A DNA stretch of 16,673 nucleotides from contig CAZDHE010000019.1 of assembly GCA_964505305.1 (NCBI GenBank), positions 1 to 16,673 on the forward strand, written 5' to 3'. The notes below the pieces were generated by a model. The model was not told the DNA's origin, did not search any database, and saw nothing but the letters and a program-made list of their open reading frames with translations. This stretch comes from JAXHLG01 sp964505305. Lineage in GTDB: Bacteria; Patescibacteriota; Minisyncoccia; Moranbacterales; DUUL01. The translations under genes were made by a program, and so were the position numbers. This document shows, in pieces, positions 1 through 6,904 of this stretch (positions are counted from its first letter, which is position 1; each line of letters starts with the position of its first letter).

Positions 1-52
1 ACCCGGAGACTCTTTGAAGAACTGTTTCTTTAAAGGGTTACTTTGAAAAAAT

Positions 53-74
53 ATACCCACAAGGAGGTGGTTAT
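53..74 (+). promoter_or_regulatory. Strong RBS in a hairpin loop, fixes start at 73
   Basis: AAGGAGG at 61-67 lies six bases before ATG 73, which decides that start over the TTG at 43. The bases 53-60 (ATACCCAC) can pair with 67-74 (GTGGTTAT), seven of eight pairs, so the core AAGGAG sits in a six-base loop and the AT of the start codon is in the stem. The pairing is seen in the sequence; any role in translational control is inference. Confidence 0.6.
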
Positions 75-1272
75 GAATATTAAGTTAAATACTTTTTTGG
101 GTCATCTGTGGCGATTTTTATCTGCAGTCACCGACTGGAGAACCCATTTAAGGGTTGTCCGAGGCCGCCCAATTCTTGATGTTGTCTTCATCACCAACAT
201 GCGGGATGAAGTTGATAGAAAAAACTTTCTGGGAAACTGGCGTCCTAAATGCGGTCATTTTAATGGGCCGCGATATTGGTATAAAGGTGTGGCCGGCAGA
301 ACTCGCGCTCTGGATATTACTGCCGAGGAGCTCTATACCAGTGAAGGCCGCAAGAAAGCTCGTAAGCTTTTTATTGAGGCTTGTAAGTGGGCGGACAAGA
401 GAGGCGTGAGAGTGGTCTTGCTCGCAGCAAGTACCAAGCGCCTTTTCAACGGTGGCAAGAAATTAAAAGAGATGTTTCCTCATCTGGTCTTTACTATTGG
501 AGACAATGGGACTGATCTGGTTCTCAAGGAGGAAACATTGCAAGCGCTTGAGAAAGCTAAGCTCAATTCTGAGCATTCCAAAATAGCAGTGATTGGCCCC
601 TATGGTTTCCTTGGCGAAACCATGGTGAGTCATCTCTTGCAAGAAGGTTACAATGTGACGGGTATTGGACCCAACACTAATCTTCTTTCCCAGGTCACAG
701 AAAAATATCAGATTCAAACCTTTTCCGATTTAGAAAGCGCGGGCAAATTCGATGCGGTAATTGCTTGCACTCATTCGGAAAAAGTGCGAATAAATGCTGA
801 AAATGTTGACTTGTTGAGAAAAGATGGCCAGAAACTTCTTCTAATTGACGTGGCGGAACCCTCCAATATGAGAAGGTCGGAATTTTTGAAGGTTAAAGAT
901 AAGGTTGTTCGGATTGATTCCGGTAACGCTTATTCTCCCAACCTGAAATATGTCTTGGGGGCAATAACCTATAAAATGTTTCGCCTCTCTCGTGGAGTCA
1001 CCTTTGGTTGTTTTGCCGAGACCTTGACTCTTGGTAGAGCAATTAAATTGGGGATGCCGGTTTACATGGTAAACTGGTTCCAGGTTAATGAGGAGAATAT
1101 GAGACTCACGAAGCTCCTTTTTAGTCAAGACAAAAAGGGATTCCGAGTCCCATCTCCACGAAACTATAGTCAGAGGGTGGAATCTTTTGATTTGAGCCTG
1201 AATCACCCAAAGACCGAGCAAATCAGGAGAATTCCTCAAATAGTGGAAAAAATTGCAAGTTTCATGTTTTAA
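73..1272 (+). CDS. Acyl-ACP reductase-like Rossmann-fold protein
   Basis: The 399-residue protein has a dinucleotide-binding glycine motif, IGPYGFLGE, with G175, G178 and G181 after a beta strand. About 130 residues later comes TFGCFAETL with C313. The order of segments matches what I recall of cyanobacterial acyl-ACP reductase (AAR): an ARK-rich helix, a GD/GN-T segment (here GDNGTDL), the Rossmann loop, a DVAEP/DGGYP-like strand and CFAEA. In AAR the cysteine of that last motif is, from memory, the acylated catalytic residue. AAR is about 340 residues, so this protein has about 50 extra, largely at the N terminus. An in-frame TTG at 43 would add ten residues, but the RBS at 61-67 favours 73. 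No aldehyde-deformylating oxygenase lies nearby, so an alkane pathway is not supported. It could instead be another shikimate-dehydrogenase-like oxidoreductase; the substrate is unknown. Confidence 0.5.
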   Translation: MNIKLNTFLGHLWRFLSAVTDWRTHLRVVRGRPILDVVFITNMRDEVDRKNFLGNWRPKCGHFNGPRYWYKGVAGRTRALDITAEELYTSEGRKKARKLFIEACKWADKRGVRVVLLAASTKRLFNGGKKLKEMFPHLVFTIGDNGTDLVLKEETLQALEKAKLNSEHSKIAVIGPYGFLGETMVSHLLQEGYNVTGIGPNTNLLSQVTEKYQIQTFSDLESAGKFDAVIACTHSEKVRINAENVDLLRKDGQKLLLIDVAEPSNMRRSEFLKVKDKVVRIDSGNAYSPNLKYVLGAITYKMFRLSRGVTFGCFAETLTLGRAIKLGMPVYMVNWFQVNEENMRLTKLLFSQDKKGFRVPSPRNYSQRVESFDLSLNHPKTEQIRRIPQIVEKIASFMF

Positions 1273-1280
1273 TTTATTAA

Positions 1281-1319
1281 GAGGCAGTTGATTATTGATC
1301 AGTTGCCTCTTTTCTTTTG
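1281..1319 (+). terminator. Rho-independent terminator
   Basis: Arms 1281-1292 and 1298-1309 form a 12-pair stem (GAGGCA/TGCCTC outer part, two G-U wobbles inside) around a five-base loop. A T-rich run at 1310-1319 follows. It sits nine bases after the stop of the reductase-like gene and separates it from the kinase gene. Confidence 0.9.
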
Positions 1320-1372
1320 TTTTTTAAAATAATTTGCTAAAATAATTTTAATGCTGAAATTAATTTAAAAAA

Positions 1373-3616
1373 ATGAATATAATAACCTTTATTCCGCTTA
1401 TAAGTGCAATAGTTGTTTTTGTTTTGGGTTTTTTAGTTTGGAGGAAGGGGCAAAGAGATAGACTGAGTTACACCTTTGCTTTGTTTTCTTTTTTTACCGC
1501 GATTTGGATGATAGGAACTTTTATGATGTTTTTGAACAAAGGCAACTTAGAAGCTGTTGCTTTTTGGGATAGATTTGTTTATGTAGGGGTGGTTTATATC
1601 CCAGTTGCAATGTTTCATTTCGGACTTGCTTTAACAAAAAACAACACATTAAAAGGAAAGATTTTACTAATTTCAGGATATATTCTGGCAACGCTTTTTT
1701 TATTTTTAATACCAACCAAATTTTTTGTAAATGATATTTTTATTTACAAGTGGGGTGTTCACACCAAGGCGCAGGTGTTTCATCATCTTTTTCTGGCCTT
1801 TTTCGCTTTTTATGTAATCGCGTGGTTTATAATGGTTTATGGTTATTATAATAGCCGGAAAATTTCTTTGGTTGAAAAGGAAAGAGTTAAATATTGTTTC
1901 ATAGCTTTTATTGCACTTGCTTCTTTTGGCTCCCTTGGCTTTCTTCCGGCTTATGGGGTGAGTATTTATCCTTTTTCTTATCTTTCCGGGTTGATTTTTG
2001 TGATTATTATTTCTTATACCATTATCCGCCATCGCTTGATGGATGTTAAGCTGGTTCTAAGAAAATCGACAGTCGTTTTAGCTTCTTTTGTAGTGGTTTT
2101 CGGGTTTGCGGCCCTGGTTAAAATTTTGGCGGAAAAGATTTTTCTAATCTTTGATTTTTGGGTGGATTTACTTGTTTTGGCGGTGGGGATTTTTACTTAT
2201 CCATATGTTAGAGACTACTTCTTTAAATTAGCCAACAAACACTTCTTTTCTTCTCTTTATGATAGTCGAAAGGTAATCCTGGAAACTACCAACAAGATTA
2301 GAACCTTTTTGGACACCAAGAAAATTTATGAGTTTTTAGATAAAACTTTTGTCGACATCTTTCATACCCGGAAGTTCGGGGTCTTGGATTTGGATGAAGA
2401 AGATAATTGTTATGTTGTAAATTACAATAACGGATTCAACTTGGGAAACAGAAAGAAATTTGCCGAGAACAGCGCTTTGCACAATATGTTTATCAAAAAA
2501 AACAAGACAATAATTCTGGAGGAGGCCAAGGAGTTACATTACAATGAAAAAACCAAAGAGACCATTGACTTGATGGACAAAATGGGGGTAGAGCTTTTGG
2601 TTCCGCTTAATATCAAAAAAAGAACGGTGGGGCTTTTGGTTTTGGGACCCAAAGAAACTAAAGAGATGTACAATGACGAGGATTTGCAAGTATTGGAAAT
2701 TATCGGCGGTCAAGCGGCTGTTTCCATAGAAAATGCTCAGCTTTACGGAGAAGTGAAGAACTTTAATCGCAGATTGAAAAAAGAAATCAAGGAGGCTACG
2801 ACTGATTTGGAAAAAACCAACAAAGAGCTGAGAACTGCCAACGTTAGACTCTCAAAAGCCTACAAAAAACTCCGCCAGCTGGATGACGCCAAAAACGAAT
2901 TTGTTTCCATTGCTTCTCATCAATTAAGAACCCCTTTGACTTCCATAAAAGGCTTTATCTCTATGATTTTGCAGGGAGATTTCGGCAAATACTCCTCTTC
3001 GGTGGAAGATGCCTTAAAAAAGATATATATCTCCAACGAGAGATTGATTAAACTGGTGAATGATTTACTGAGCATTTCCAGAATTGAAGCCGGCCGATTT
3101 GTTTTTAATTTAAACAAGAATAATATCAAGGAATTGATTTCAAAAACGGTGGAAACATTCGAAATGGAAGCCAAAAACAAAAATTTAGATTTGAAGCTTG
3201 ACTTGCCTGAAAAGGACCCAGAACCTTTTGTTTTTGACAAGGAAAAAATTCAAGAAGTAATTTCCAATTTAATAGACAATGCTATCAAGTATACTCAGGA
3301 AGGAGAGATTGAGATTAAATTGGAAGATCTTAAAAACAAAGCAAGAATCACTGTCTCCGACTCCGGAAGAGGAATGCTTAAAAGCGAGATCGAGTCGGTA
3401 TTTGAAAAATTCCGCCGAGGCAAAAAAAGCAACAATCTCAATACTGAAGGCACCGGACTGGGGCTGTATGTATGTGAGAAAATAGTTTCAGCCCATCAAG
3501 GCAAAATCTGGGCCGAATCTGATGGAATGGGCAAAGGCAGCCGATTTATTGTGGAAATTCCCAAGAATCTTGAGGTGACGGAGAAGGAAGCATCTCGGAA
3601 AAAGAAAAAAAGATAG
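1373..3616 (+). CDS. Orphan 7TM-GAF sensor histidine kinase
   Basis: This 747-residue membrane kinase has a hydrophobic N-terminal part (about 1-285) with roughly eight helices, like the 7TM N-terminal region of histidine kinases. A GAF-like domain (about 295-455) ends in a typical LGGQAAVSIENA-type helix (here IIGGQAAVSIENA). A charged coiled coil follows at about 460-505. The dimerisation and phosphoacceptor motif is ASHQLRTPLTS with H516. The ATP-binding domain shows the N box (NLIDNAIKYT, N636), the G1 box DSGRGM (D663) and the G2 box GTGLGLYV (G693). All catalytic motifs are intact, so it should be an active kinase. No response regulator gene is next to it, so its partner must be elsewhere. 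The lysine-rich C-terminal tail is unremarkable. No clear ribosome binding site precedes ATG 1373. Confidence 0.93.
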   Translation: MNIITFIPLISAIVVFVLGFLVWRKGQRDRLSYTFALFSFFTAIWMIGTFMMFLNKGNLEAVAFWDRFVYVGVVYIPVAMFHFGLALTKNNTLKGKILLISGYILATLFLFLIPTKFFVNDIFIYKWGVHTKAQVFHHLFLAFFAFYVIAWFIMVYGYYNSRKISLVEKERVKYCFIAFIALASFGSLGFLPAYGVSIYPFSYLSGLIFVIIISYTIIRHRLMDVKLVLRKSTVVLASFVVVFGFAALVKILAEKIFLIFDFWVDLLVLAVGIFTYPYVRDYFFKLANKHFFSSLYDSRKVILETTNKIRTFLDTKKIYEFLDKTFVDIFHTRKFGVLDLDEEDNCYVVNYNNGFNLGNRKKFAENSALHNMFIKKNKTIILEEAKELHYNEKTKETIDLMDKMGVELLVPLNIKKRTVGLLVLGPKETKEMYNDEDLQVLEIIGGQAAVSIENAQLYGEVKNFNRRLKKEIKEATTDLEKTNKELRTANVRLSKAYKKLRQLDDAKNEFVSIASHQLRTPLTSIKGFISMILQGDFGKYSSSVEDALKKIYISNERLIKLVNDLLSISRIEAGRFVFNLNKNNIKELISKTVETFEMEAKNKNLDLKLDLPEKDPEPFVFDKEKIQEVISNLIDNAIKYTQEGEIEIKLEDLKNKARITVSDSGRGMLKSEIESVFEKFRRGKKSNNLNTEGTGLGLYVCEKIVSAHQGKIWAESDGMGKGSRFIVEIPKNLEVTEKEASRKKKKR

Positions 3617-3781
3617 ATTTTATTCTATTAGAGCGAACTTCCGGATAGTTTTTATGGAAGCTTAAAGAATTCTGAATACTTGAGAGGAGCTTTTTTGGGT
3701 AGGGGTTTAAAATTATGAAGAGAAGTGGAAACTTGTTCATTAGGTTGAGAGGGATAGTAAAAGGGGTTTTTATCTTGATGT

Positions 3782-3818
3782 AAATCTCCCTCAATCCCTC
3801 TTTTAGAAAAGAGGGAGG
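3782..3818 (+). repeat. Dispersed G/C-run palindromic repeat, copy 1
   Basis: The unit reads AAATCTCCCTCAATCCCTC, then a CCCTCTTTT/AAAAGAGGG hairpin, ending in AGG. It matches the reverse complement of 16570-16605 along nearly its whole length with few mismatches, and more weakly 16619-16645. This is a short self-complementary interspersed repeat of MITE/REP type, present at both ends of the window. Confidence 0.75.
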
Positions 3819-3908
3819 CAAAAAGGGGTGTTTTTCAAAAAGAAGGAGGTAGAAAGGCGTGTTTTAAAAAAAGTGGGGGGGGCAGAAGAGCTTGTTTTTA
3901 AAGAAGGA
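3813..3908 (+). repeat. Imperfect tandem repeat, about 32 nt x 3
   Basis: Three consecutive units at about 3813-3844, 3845-3876 and 3877-3908 share a G-rich start (GGAGG or GGGGG), a short A/G stretch, GCGTG/GCTTG-like and then T-run plus A-run. The spacing is 31-33 nt. Units differ at about a quarter of positions. The first overlaps the end of the palindromic repeat. Confidence 0.5.
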
Positions 3909-3983
3909 ATTATAATTGGATTTTGAAAAAATTTAATTACTAATGTTGCGCACTTCTTAAAGCAACTTTTCCTTTAAAACCCC

Positions 3984-4021
3984 TGAAGTTCGACTTCTGC
4001 GGCTGCAGAATTCGAACTTCA
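3984..4021. repeat. 38-nt near-perfect palindrome (hairpin)
   Basis: TGAAGTTCGA (3984-3993) pairs fully with TCGAACTTCA (4012-4021). After one C/T mismatch, TTCTGC (3995-4000) pairs with GCAGAA (4005-4010) around the loop GGCT. That makes 16 pairs with one mismatch. No T run follows on either strand, so it is not an ordinary terminator. It could be a cruciform, an operator or a repeat copy. Confidence 0.75.
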
Positions 4022-4034
4022 AGCTGTTGCGTAA

Positions 4035-4064
4035 TTGGAAAATACGTTCATATTAAACTATAAT
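4035..4064 (+). promoter_or_regulatory. Sigma70-like promoter for the RlpA-like gene
   Basis: TTGGAA at 4035-4040 and a perfect TATAAT at 4059-4064 are separated by 18 bases. Transcription would start near 4071, leaving a leader of about 180 bases before TTG 4251. Confidence 0.6.
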
Positions 4065-4070
4065 GAGTAT

Positions 4071-4250
4071 ATGTGCGTAACATCAGTTAATTAGTTGATA
4101 ATTTAAATATTCGGGTTTTTGGGCCAGAATTATTGTTTGATATTTACACTCCCGTACCAAACGGGTGTGTTCAGGAGGAGTCTTTCGTCCCTTTCATGAG
4201 CTTTGGGCGCTCATTCTTTAATTAGCCAAATTTATCTTTAAAGTTTTCAT
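4071..4250 (+). promoter_or_regulatory. Structured 5' leader, possible cis-regulatory RNA
   Basis: The leader holds a ten-position stem with one mismatch (4146-4155 / 4161-4170, loop ACCAA) and a six-pair stem ATGAGC/GCTCAT (4196-4201 / 4209-4214) followed by TCTTTAATT, which resembles a weak attenuator. Between them lies an AGGAGGAG stretch at 4173-4180 that is too far from the start to be its RBS. I compared it from memory with the c-di-AMP (ydaO), which controls wall hydrolases in other bacteria, and c-di-GMP (GEMM) riboswitches and saw no match to their conserved cores. Confidence 0.35.
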
Positions 4251-5216
4251 TTGAAAGTTTTTGGAATTATAAAACATAAATATTTTGCGGGAATAGTTTT
4301 TTTATGCGTGGTTGCTTTGGTAGTCGTAAAGCTTGGCTTTTTCCGGGAAGAGCCGAGAGTTTTATCTTTTAATGAAGAAAAACCGGTGGTTTTCAGGGAC
4401 GGAGGAATGGAATATAGAGCGCTTACTAAAGCTCGGACGGTGGAGGAATTTTTAAAAGAGCGAGACATTCAACTTGACTCGGAAGAAGAAGTTTATCCGG
4501 ATTTGGAAGAGGAAATTTACCCCGGTTTTCAACTGGAGATAAAAAGAAAGTATGAAATAGAGGTGAAAGTAGACGGAGAAACACATCAAGACAAACTGGA
4601 AAAAATGACAATTTCTCAAGCTTTGAAGAAAATGGATATCGAGTTATCGGACGTAGATGAGGTTTATCCCAGAAGGGAGGAGTTAATTAAAGAGGGATTG
4701 GAAATAGAAATTACTCGAGTGGAGGAAAAAGAAATTACGGAAAAATTTGAAATAGAGCATGAAACCGTCACTAAAGAAGATGACGATTTAAGCTGGGGGA
4801 AAGAAAAAATTAAGCAAGAAGGAGAAGACGGCTTGAAAGAAATAGATTATTTGGTAAGATATGAAAATGGCGAGTTGGTTTCCAAGGAGAAGTTGCAAGA
4901 AAGAGTAGTTCAAGAGGCCATGCCCGAGATAATTGTTCAGGGGACCAAAATTGAAGTGGGGGATGTTCAAAAAGGTGTTGCCAGTTGGTATGCCCATACT
5001 AATGATTTGACTTGCGCTTCCGTTAAATTCCCCCGGGGAACCTGGCTGCGAGTTAGAAATCAAGAAAACGGAAAAGAAGTAATTGTGCAGGTGGATGACT
5101 ATGGCCCTTCGCCGGAAACCGGCAAAATTATCGACCTGGAAGAAAAAGCTTTTGAAAAAATAGCCGATCCGTGGCAAGGAGTGGTGGAAGTGAAAGTGGA
5201 AGAAATCTTGCAATAG
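4251..5216 (+). CDS. DUF348/G5/RlpA-like exported cell-wall protein
   Basis: The 321-residue protein has a short basic N terminus and one membrane or signal helix (about 11-30). Two DUF348-like modules follow (about 44-98 and 102-155, each with a VYP motif), then a G5-like region (about 156-231) and a C-terminal double-psi beta barrel (about 241-320). The barrel carries RlpA hallmarks: GVASWY near its start, FPRGTWLRVRN, and VQVDDYGP, where D282 or D283 matches the conserved aspartate of RlpA-type lytic transglycosylases. It ends with GKIIDLEEKAF. The layout resembles resuscitation-promoting-factor and 3D proteins, which remodel peptidoglycan outside the cell. The start is TTG because no ATG or GTG gives the membrane helix; there is no clear RBS. 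The next gene is also a wall enzyme. Domain calls are from motif recognition; activity is inferred. Confidence 0.85.
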   Translation: MKVFGIIKHKYFAGIVFLCVVALVVVKLGFFREEPRVLSFNEEKPVVFRDGGMEYRALTKARTVEEFLKERDIQLDSEEEVYPDLEEEIYPGFQLEIKRKYEIEVKVDGETHQDKLEKMTISQALKKMDIELSDVDEVYPRREELIKEGLEIEITRVEEKEITEKFEIEHETVTKEDDDLSWGKEKIKQEGEDGLKEIDYLVRYENGELVSKEKLQERVVQEAMPEIIVQGTKIEVGDVQKGVASWYAHTNDLTCASVKFPRGTWLRVRNQENGKEVIVQVDDYGPSPETGKIIDLEEKAFEKIADPWQGVVEVKVEEILQ

Positions 5217-5350
5217 ACTGGAAACAAGAGAAAGCAAAAACAAGCAAAGCCGGTCCGAGTTTGACCGGTAGCAGGTAGGTTGTGTAAAAAGGCGTGGAAG
5301 TTTCAAAAGTGAGAAAACTATCAGTGATCATCTCTTGCTCCCGGCAGTGT
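5217..5350. other. Short spacer with a six-pair GC hairpin
   Basis: CCGGTC (5250-5255) pairs with GACCGG (5263-5268) around a seven-base loop. No T run follows on the plus strand. On the minus strand the stem is followed by a T-rich stretch, but no minus-strand gene ends here. No gene is seen in this spacer. Confidence 0.4.
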
Positions 5351-5359
5351 TGGTATAAA
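5351..5359 (+). promoter_or_regulatory. Extended -10 promoter for the L,D-transpeptidase
   Basis: TGGTATAAA at 5351-5359 fits an extended -10 element (TG-N-TATAAA). No good -35 hexamer is seen at the expected place. Transcription would start near 5366, about 100 bases before the gene. Confidence 0.4.
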
Positions 5360-5464
5360 ATCTTATAAATAATATGCAAAAGAAAAGAAACTTGGCGAAT
5401 TTTGTATTAAGGAAGATCGGGCAGTGCGAGGTGTATAAGAATGGCTACAGAATAAAAAACTGAA

Positions 5465-6616
5465 ATGAAAAAGATTTTTAAAATAAAATTAATTACTCTT
5501 TTGCTTTTGACCCCTCTTGCTTTGGTGGGGGCGGTAGTTTTTGCTATGGAGAAAAAAATTGAAGTTGAAGGGAAGCTGACGGATAAAAACGGTCAAGTGA
5601 TAAATTCTTCCGATTTCTCCAGAGGCGAATTTGTCCAATTAGATTTTACTTCCGGAGTGGACAAGAAGAGCGTTTTGCAAAATTTTTCTATAGAGCCTCA
5701 AATTAAGACAAGCCACTTCTGGGTAAACAATAAAACGTTAAGAATTAAAATTGAGGATTATCTAAAGCCGGAAACTCAATATCAAGCAAGGCTGAGTAAT
5801 TTTAAAAGCAGACTTGGTTTGGACATTCAGAAAAGAGCCGAGGTTGAATTTTCCGCCGCGCCTGTTCCTCAAAAGATGGTTTTTTATCCTAAAGATGAAA
5901 AAAGAGAAGTTGATTATACGGAAAATTTGGAAATGGTTTTGGATAAATCTTTACCCGACGGGTATTTTCTAAATTTTTCCATTGAGCCTTATGTTAAAGT
6001 AGATTATGAAATATCAGAGGATCGCAAGAAGATTATTTTTGATCCGCAGAAAGAGTTTTTGGCCAATACTCGCTACCGGGTTTCGGTTCAAATGAAGCAC
6101 AAAGCTTATGAAGATTTTTTTCAAGATCTTCACAGTAGCGAGTTTGTAACTAAAAAACCCGAGCCGGTGGTTTACGGTTTTGATGAAAGCGGCAATCCGA
6201 CTAAAACAGAGGAGCGGTCAGTGTTGCCGGAGCCTCGAATCTTGGAAGGAAAATACATTGATATTGATTTGAGCAAACAAAGGATGTCTATTTTTGAAAA
6301 CGGCAAAGAGCTGGGAGCTTATAAAATATCCAGCGGAACAACTGAAACGGAAACTCCCGTGGGAGAATTTGAAGTTATGGGCAGAGCTCCCCGACCATGG
6401 TCGGACGAATATGAGCTTTTTATGCCATGGTTTATTCAATTTACTGCTGATGGGCATGGTATTCATGAACTGCCGGAATGGCCCGGGGGAGCCAAAGAAG
6501 GCTCTAATCATCTGGGTATTCCCGTGTCGCATGGTTGTGTTAGGCTGGGAGTAGGGCCGGCTAAAAAGGTTTATGAGTTTGCCGATTTGGGAGTTCCGAT
6601 AGTTATACATTATTAG
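5465..6616 (+). CDS. Exported L,D-transpeptidase (YkuD) with Ig-like domains
   Basis: The 383-residue protein starts with a signal peptide or anchor (basic KKIFKIK, then a hydrophobic stretch to about residue 27). Two Ig-like modules of Big_5 type follow (about 38-130 and 135-228; each has an NFSIEP motif and an ETQYQ/NTRYR-like turn). The C-terminal YkuD domain runs from about 259 to 383. Its motifs are intact: GIHELP with H334 and SHGCVRL with H356 and catalytic C358. YkuD enzymes form 3-3 crosslinks between peptidoglycan stems or attach proteins to them, and the cysteine is the nucleophile. The Ig-like part probably spaces the enzyme from the membrane, where LysM domains often sit in other families. 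It lies 248 bases after the RlpA-like wall gene, with its own promoter candidate. ATG 5465 has no clear RBS. Confidence 0.93.
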   Translation: MKKIFKIKLITLLLLTPLALVGAVVFAMEKKIEVEGKLTDKNGQVINSSDFSRGEFVQLDFTSGVDKKSVLQNFSIEPQIKTSHFWVNNKTLRIKIEDYLKPETQYQARLSNFKSRLGLDIQKRAEVEFSAAPVPQKMVFYPKDEKREVDYTENLEMVLDKSLPDGYFLNFSIEPYVKVDYEISEDRKKIIFDPQKEFLANTRYRVSVQMKHKAYEDFFQDLHSSEFVTKKPEPVVYGFDESGNPTKTEERSVLPEPRILEGKYIDIDLSKQRMSIFENGKELGAYKISSGTTETETPVGEFEVMGRAPRPWSDEYELFMPWFIQFTADGHGIHELPEWPGGAKEGSNHLGIPVSHGCVRLGVGPAKKVYEFADLGVPIVIHY

Positions 6617-6688
6617 AGAGATGTGTTATTTTTTAAAGAAGTGAAAGCTCGGAAAGGAGTAAAGAGTCTCATCCGAACGCACCCATTA

Positions 6689-6774
6689 AGTCCGGACGGG
6701 CTTGCCCGAACATACCTTCTCAATATTAGCGTTCCTCGCCTGAAAGTTTTTAGTCCGGGCGGGCTTACCCGAAC
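6689..6774. repeat. Pair of GC-rich 23-nt direct repeats
   Basis: 6689-6711 and 6752-6774 are 23-nt direct repeats with two differences. Each begins AGTCCGG and ends CCCGAAC, and each contains a small self-complementary core (CGGGC-TT-GCCCG in the first, CGGG-CTTA-CCCG in the second). They are clearly richer in GC than the spacer around them. The block CGGACGGGCT at 6693-6702 recurs at 13312-13321. An ORF across this stretch (6623-6805) is only a translation of the repeats. Confidence 0.7.
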
Positions 6775-6864
6775 GTGCTTGATACGGGCGGGGAATTATC
6801 AATAGCAAGGATAATAATTGGGAAAATTTTAAGATTCAAGATGTCAGATTAGATCTCGAGCTCT

Positions 6865-6894
6865 TTGAATCAGTAGGTGTTTATTAGTTTAAAT
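6865..6894 (+). promoter_or_regulatory. trmD: Possible promoter for trmD
   Basis: TTGAAT at 6865-6870 and TTAAAT at 6889-6894 lie 18 bases apart. If used, the transcript would begin only a few bases before ATG 6905 and be nearly leaderless, which fits the lack of an RBS. The -10 match is weak. Confidence 0.3.
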
Positions 6895-6904
6895 TTAATT
6901 TTTT

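Larger units (their letters stand above)
3617..4034. other. Gene-free spacer, repeat-rich
   Basis: I find no convincing gene on either strand between the kinase stop and the promoter at 4035. One 22-codon ORF (3715-3783) runs into the palindromic repeat and has no recognisable product. The stretch holds a G/C-rich palindromic repeat, a tandem repeat of about 32 nt, a weak terminator-like hairpin (GTTGC 3945-3949 / GCAAC 3962-3966 followed by TTTTCCTTT) and a 38-nt near palindrome. These are listed separately. Confidence 0.7.

Noticed and set aside
3984..4021. tRNA-like TTCGAA in the palindrome
   Set aside because: No cloverleaf can be drawn; the TTCGAA is part of the hairpin stem and no acceptor or anticodon arm fits.
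5217..5464. Hairpin CCGGTC/GACCGG as terminator of the RlpA-like gene
   Set aside because: No T run follows on the plus strand, so it is listed only as a weak structure.
6623..6805. 60-codon plus-strand ORF between the transpeptidase and trmD
   Set aside because: Its product has an internal SPDGLARTY/SPGGLTRTC repeat that is only a translation of the 23-nt DNA repeats. It has no RBS and no recognisable family.
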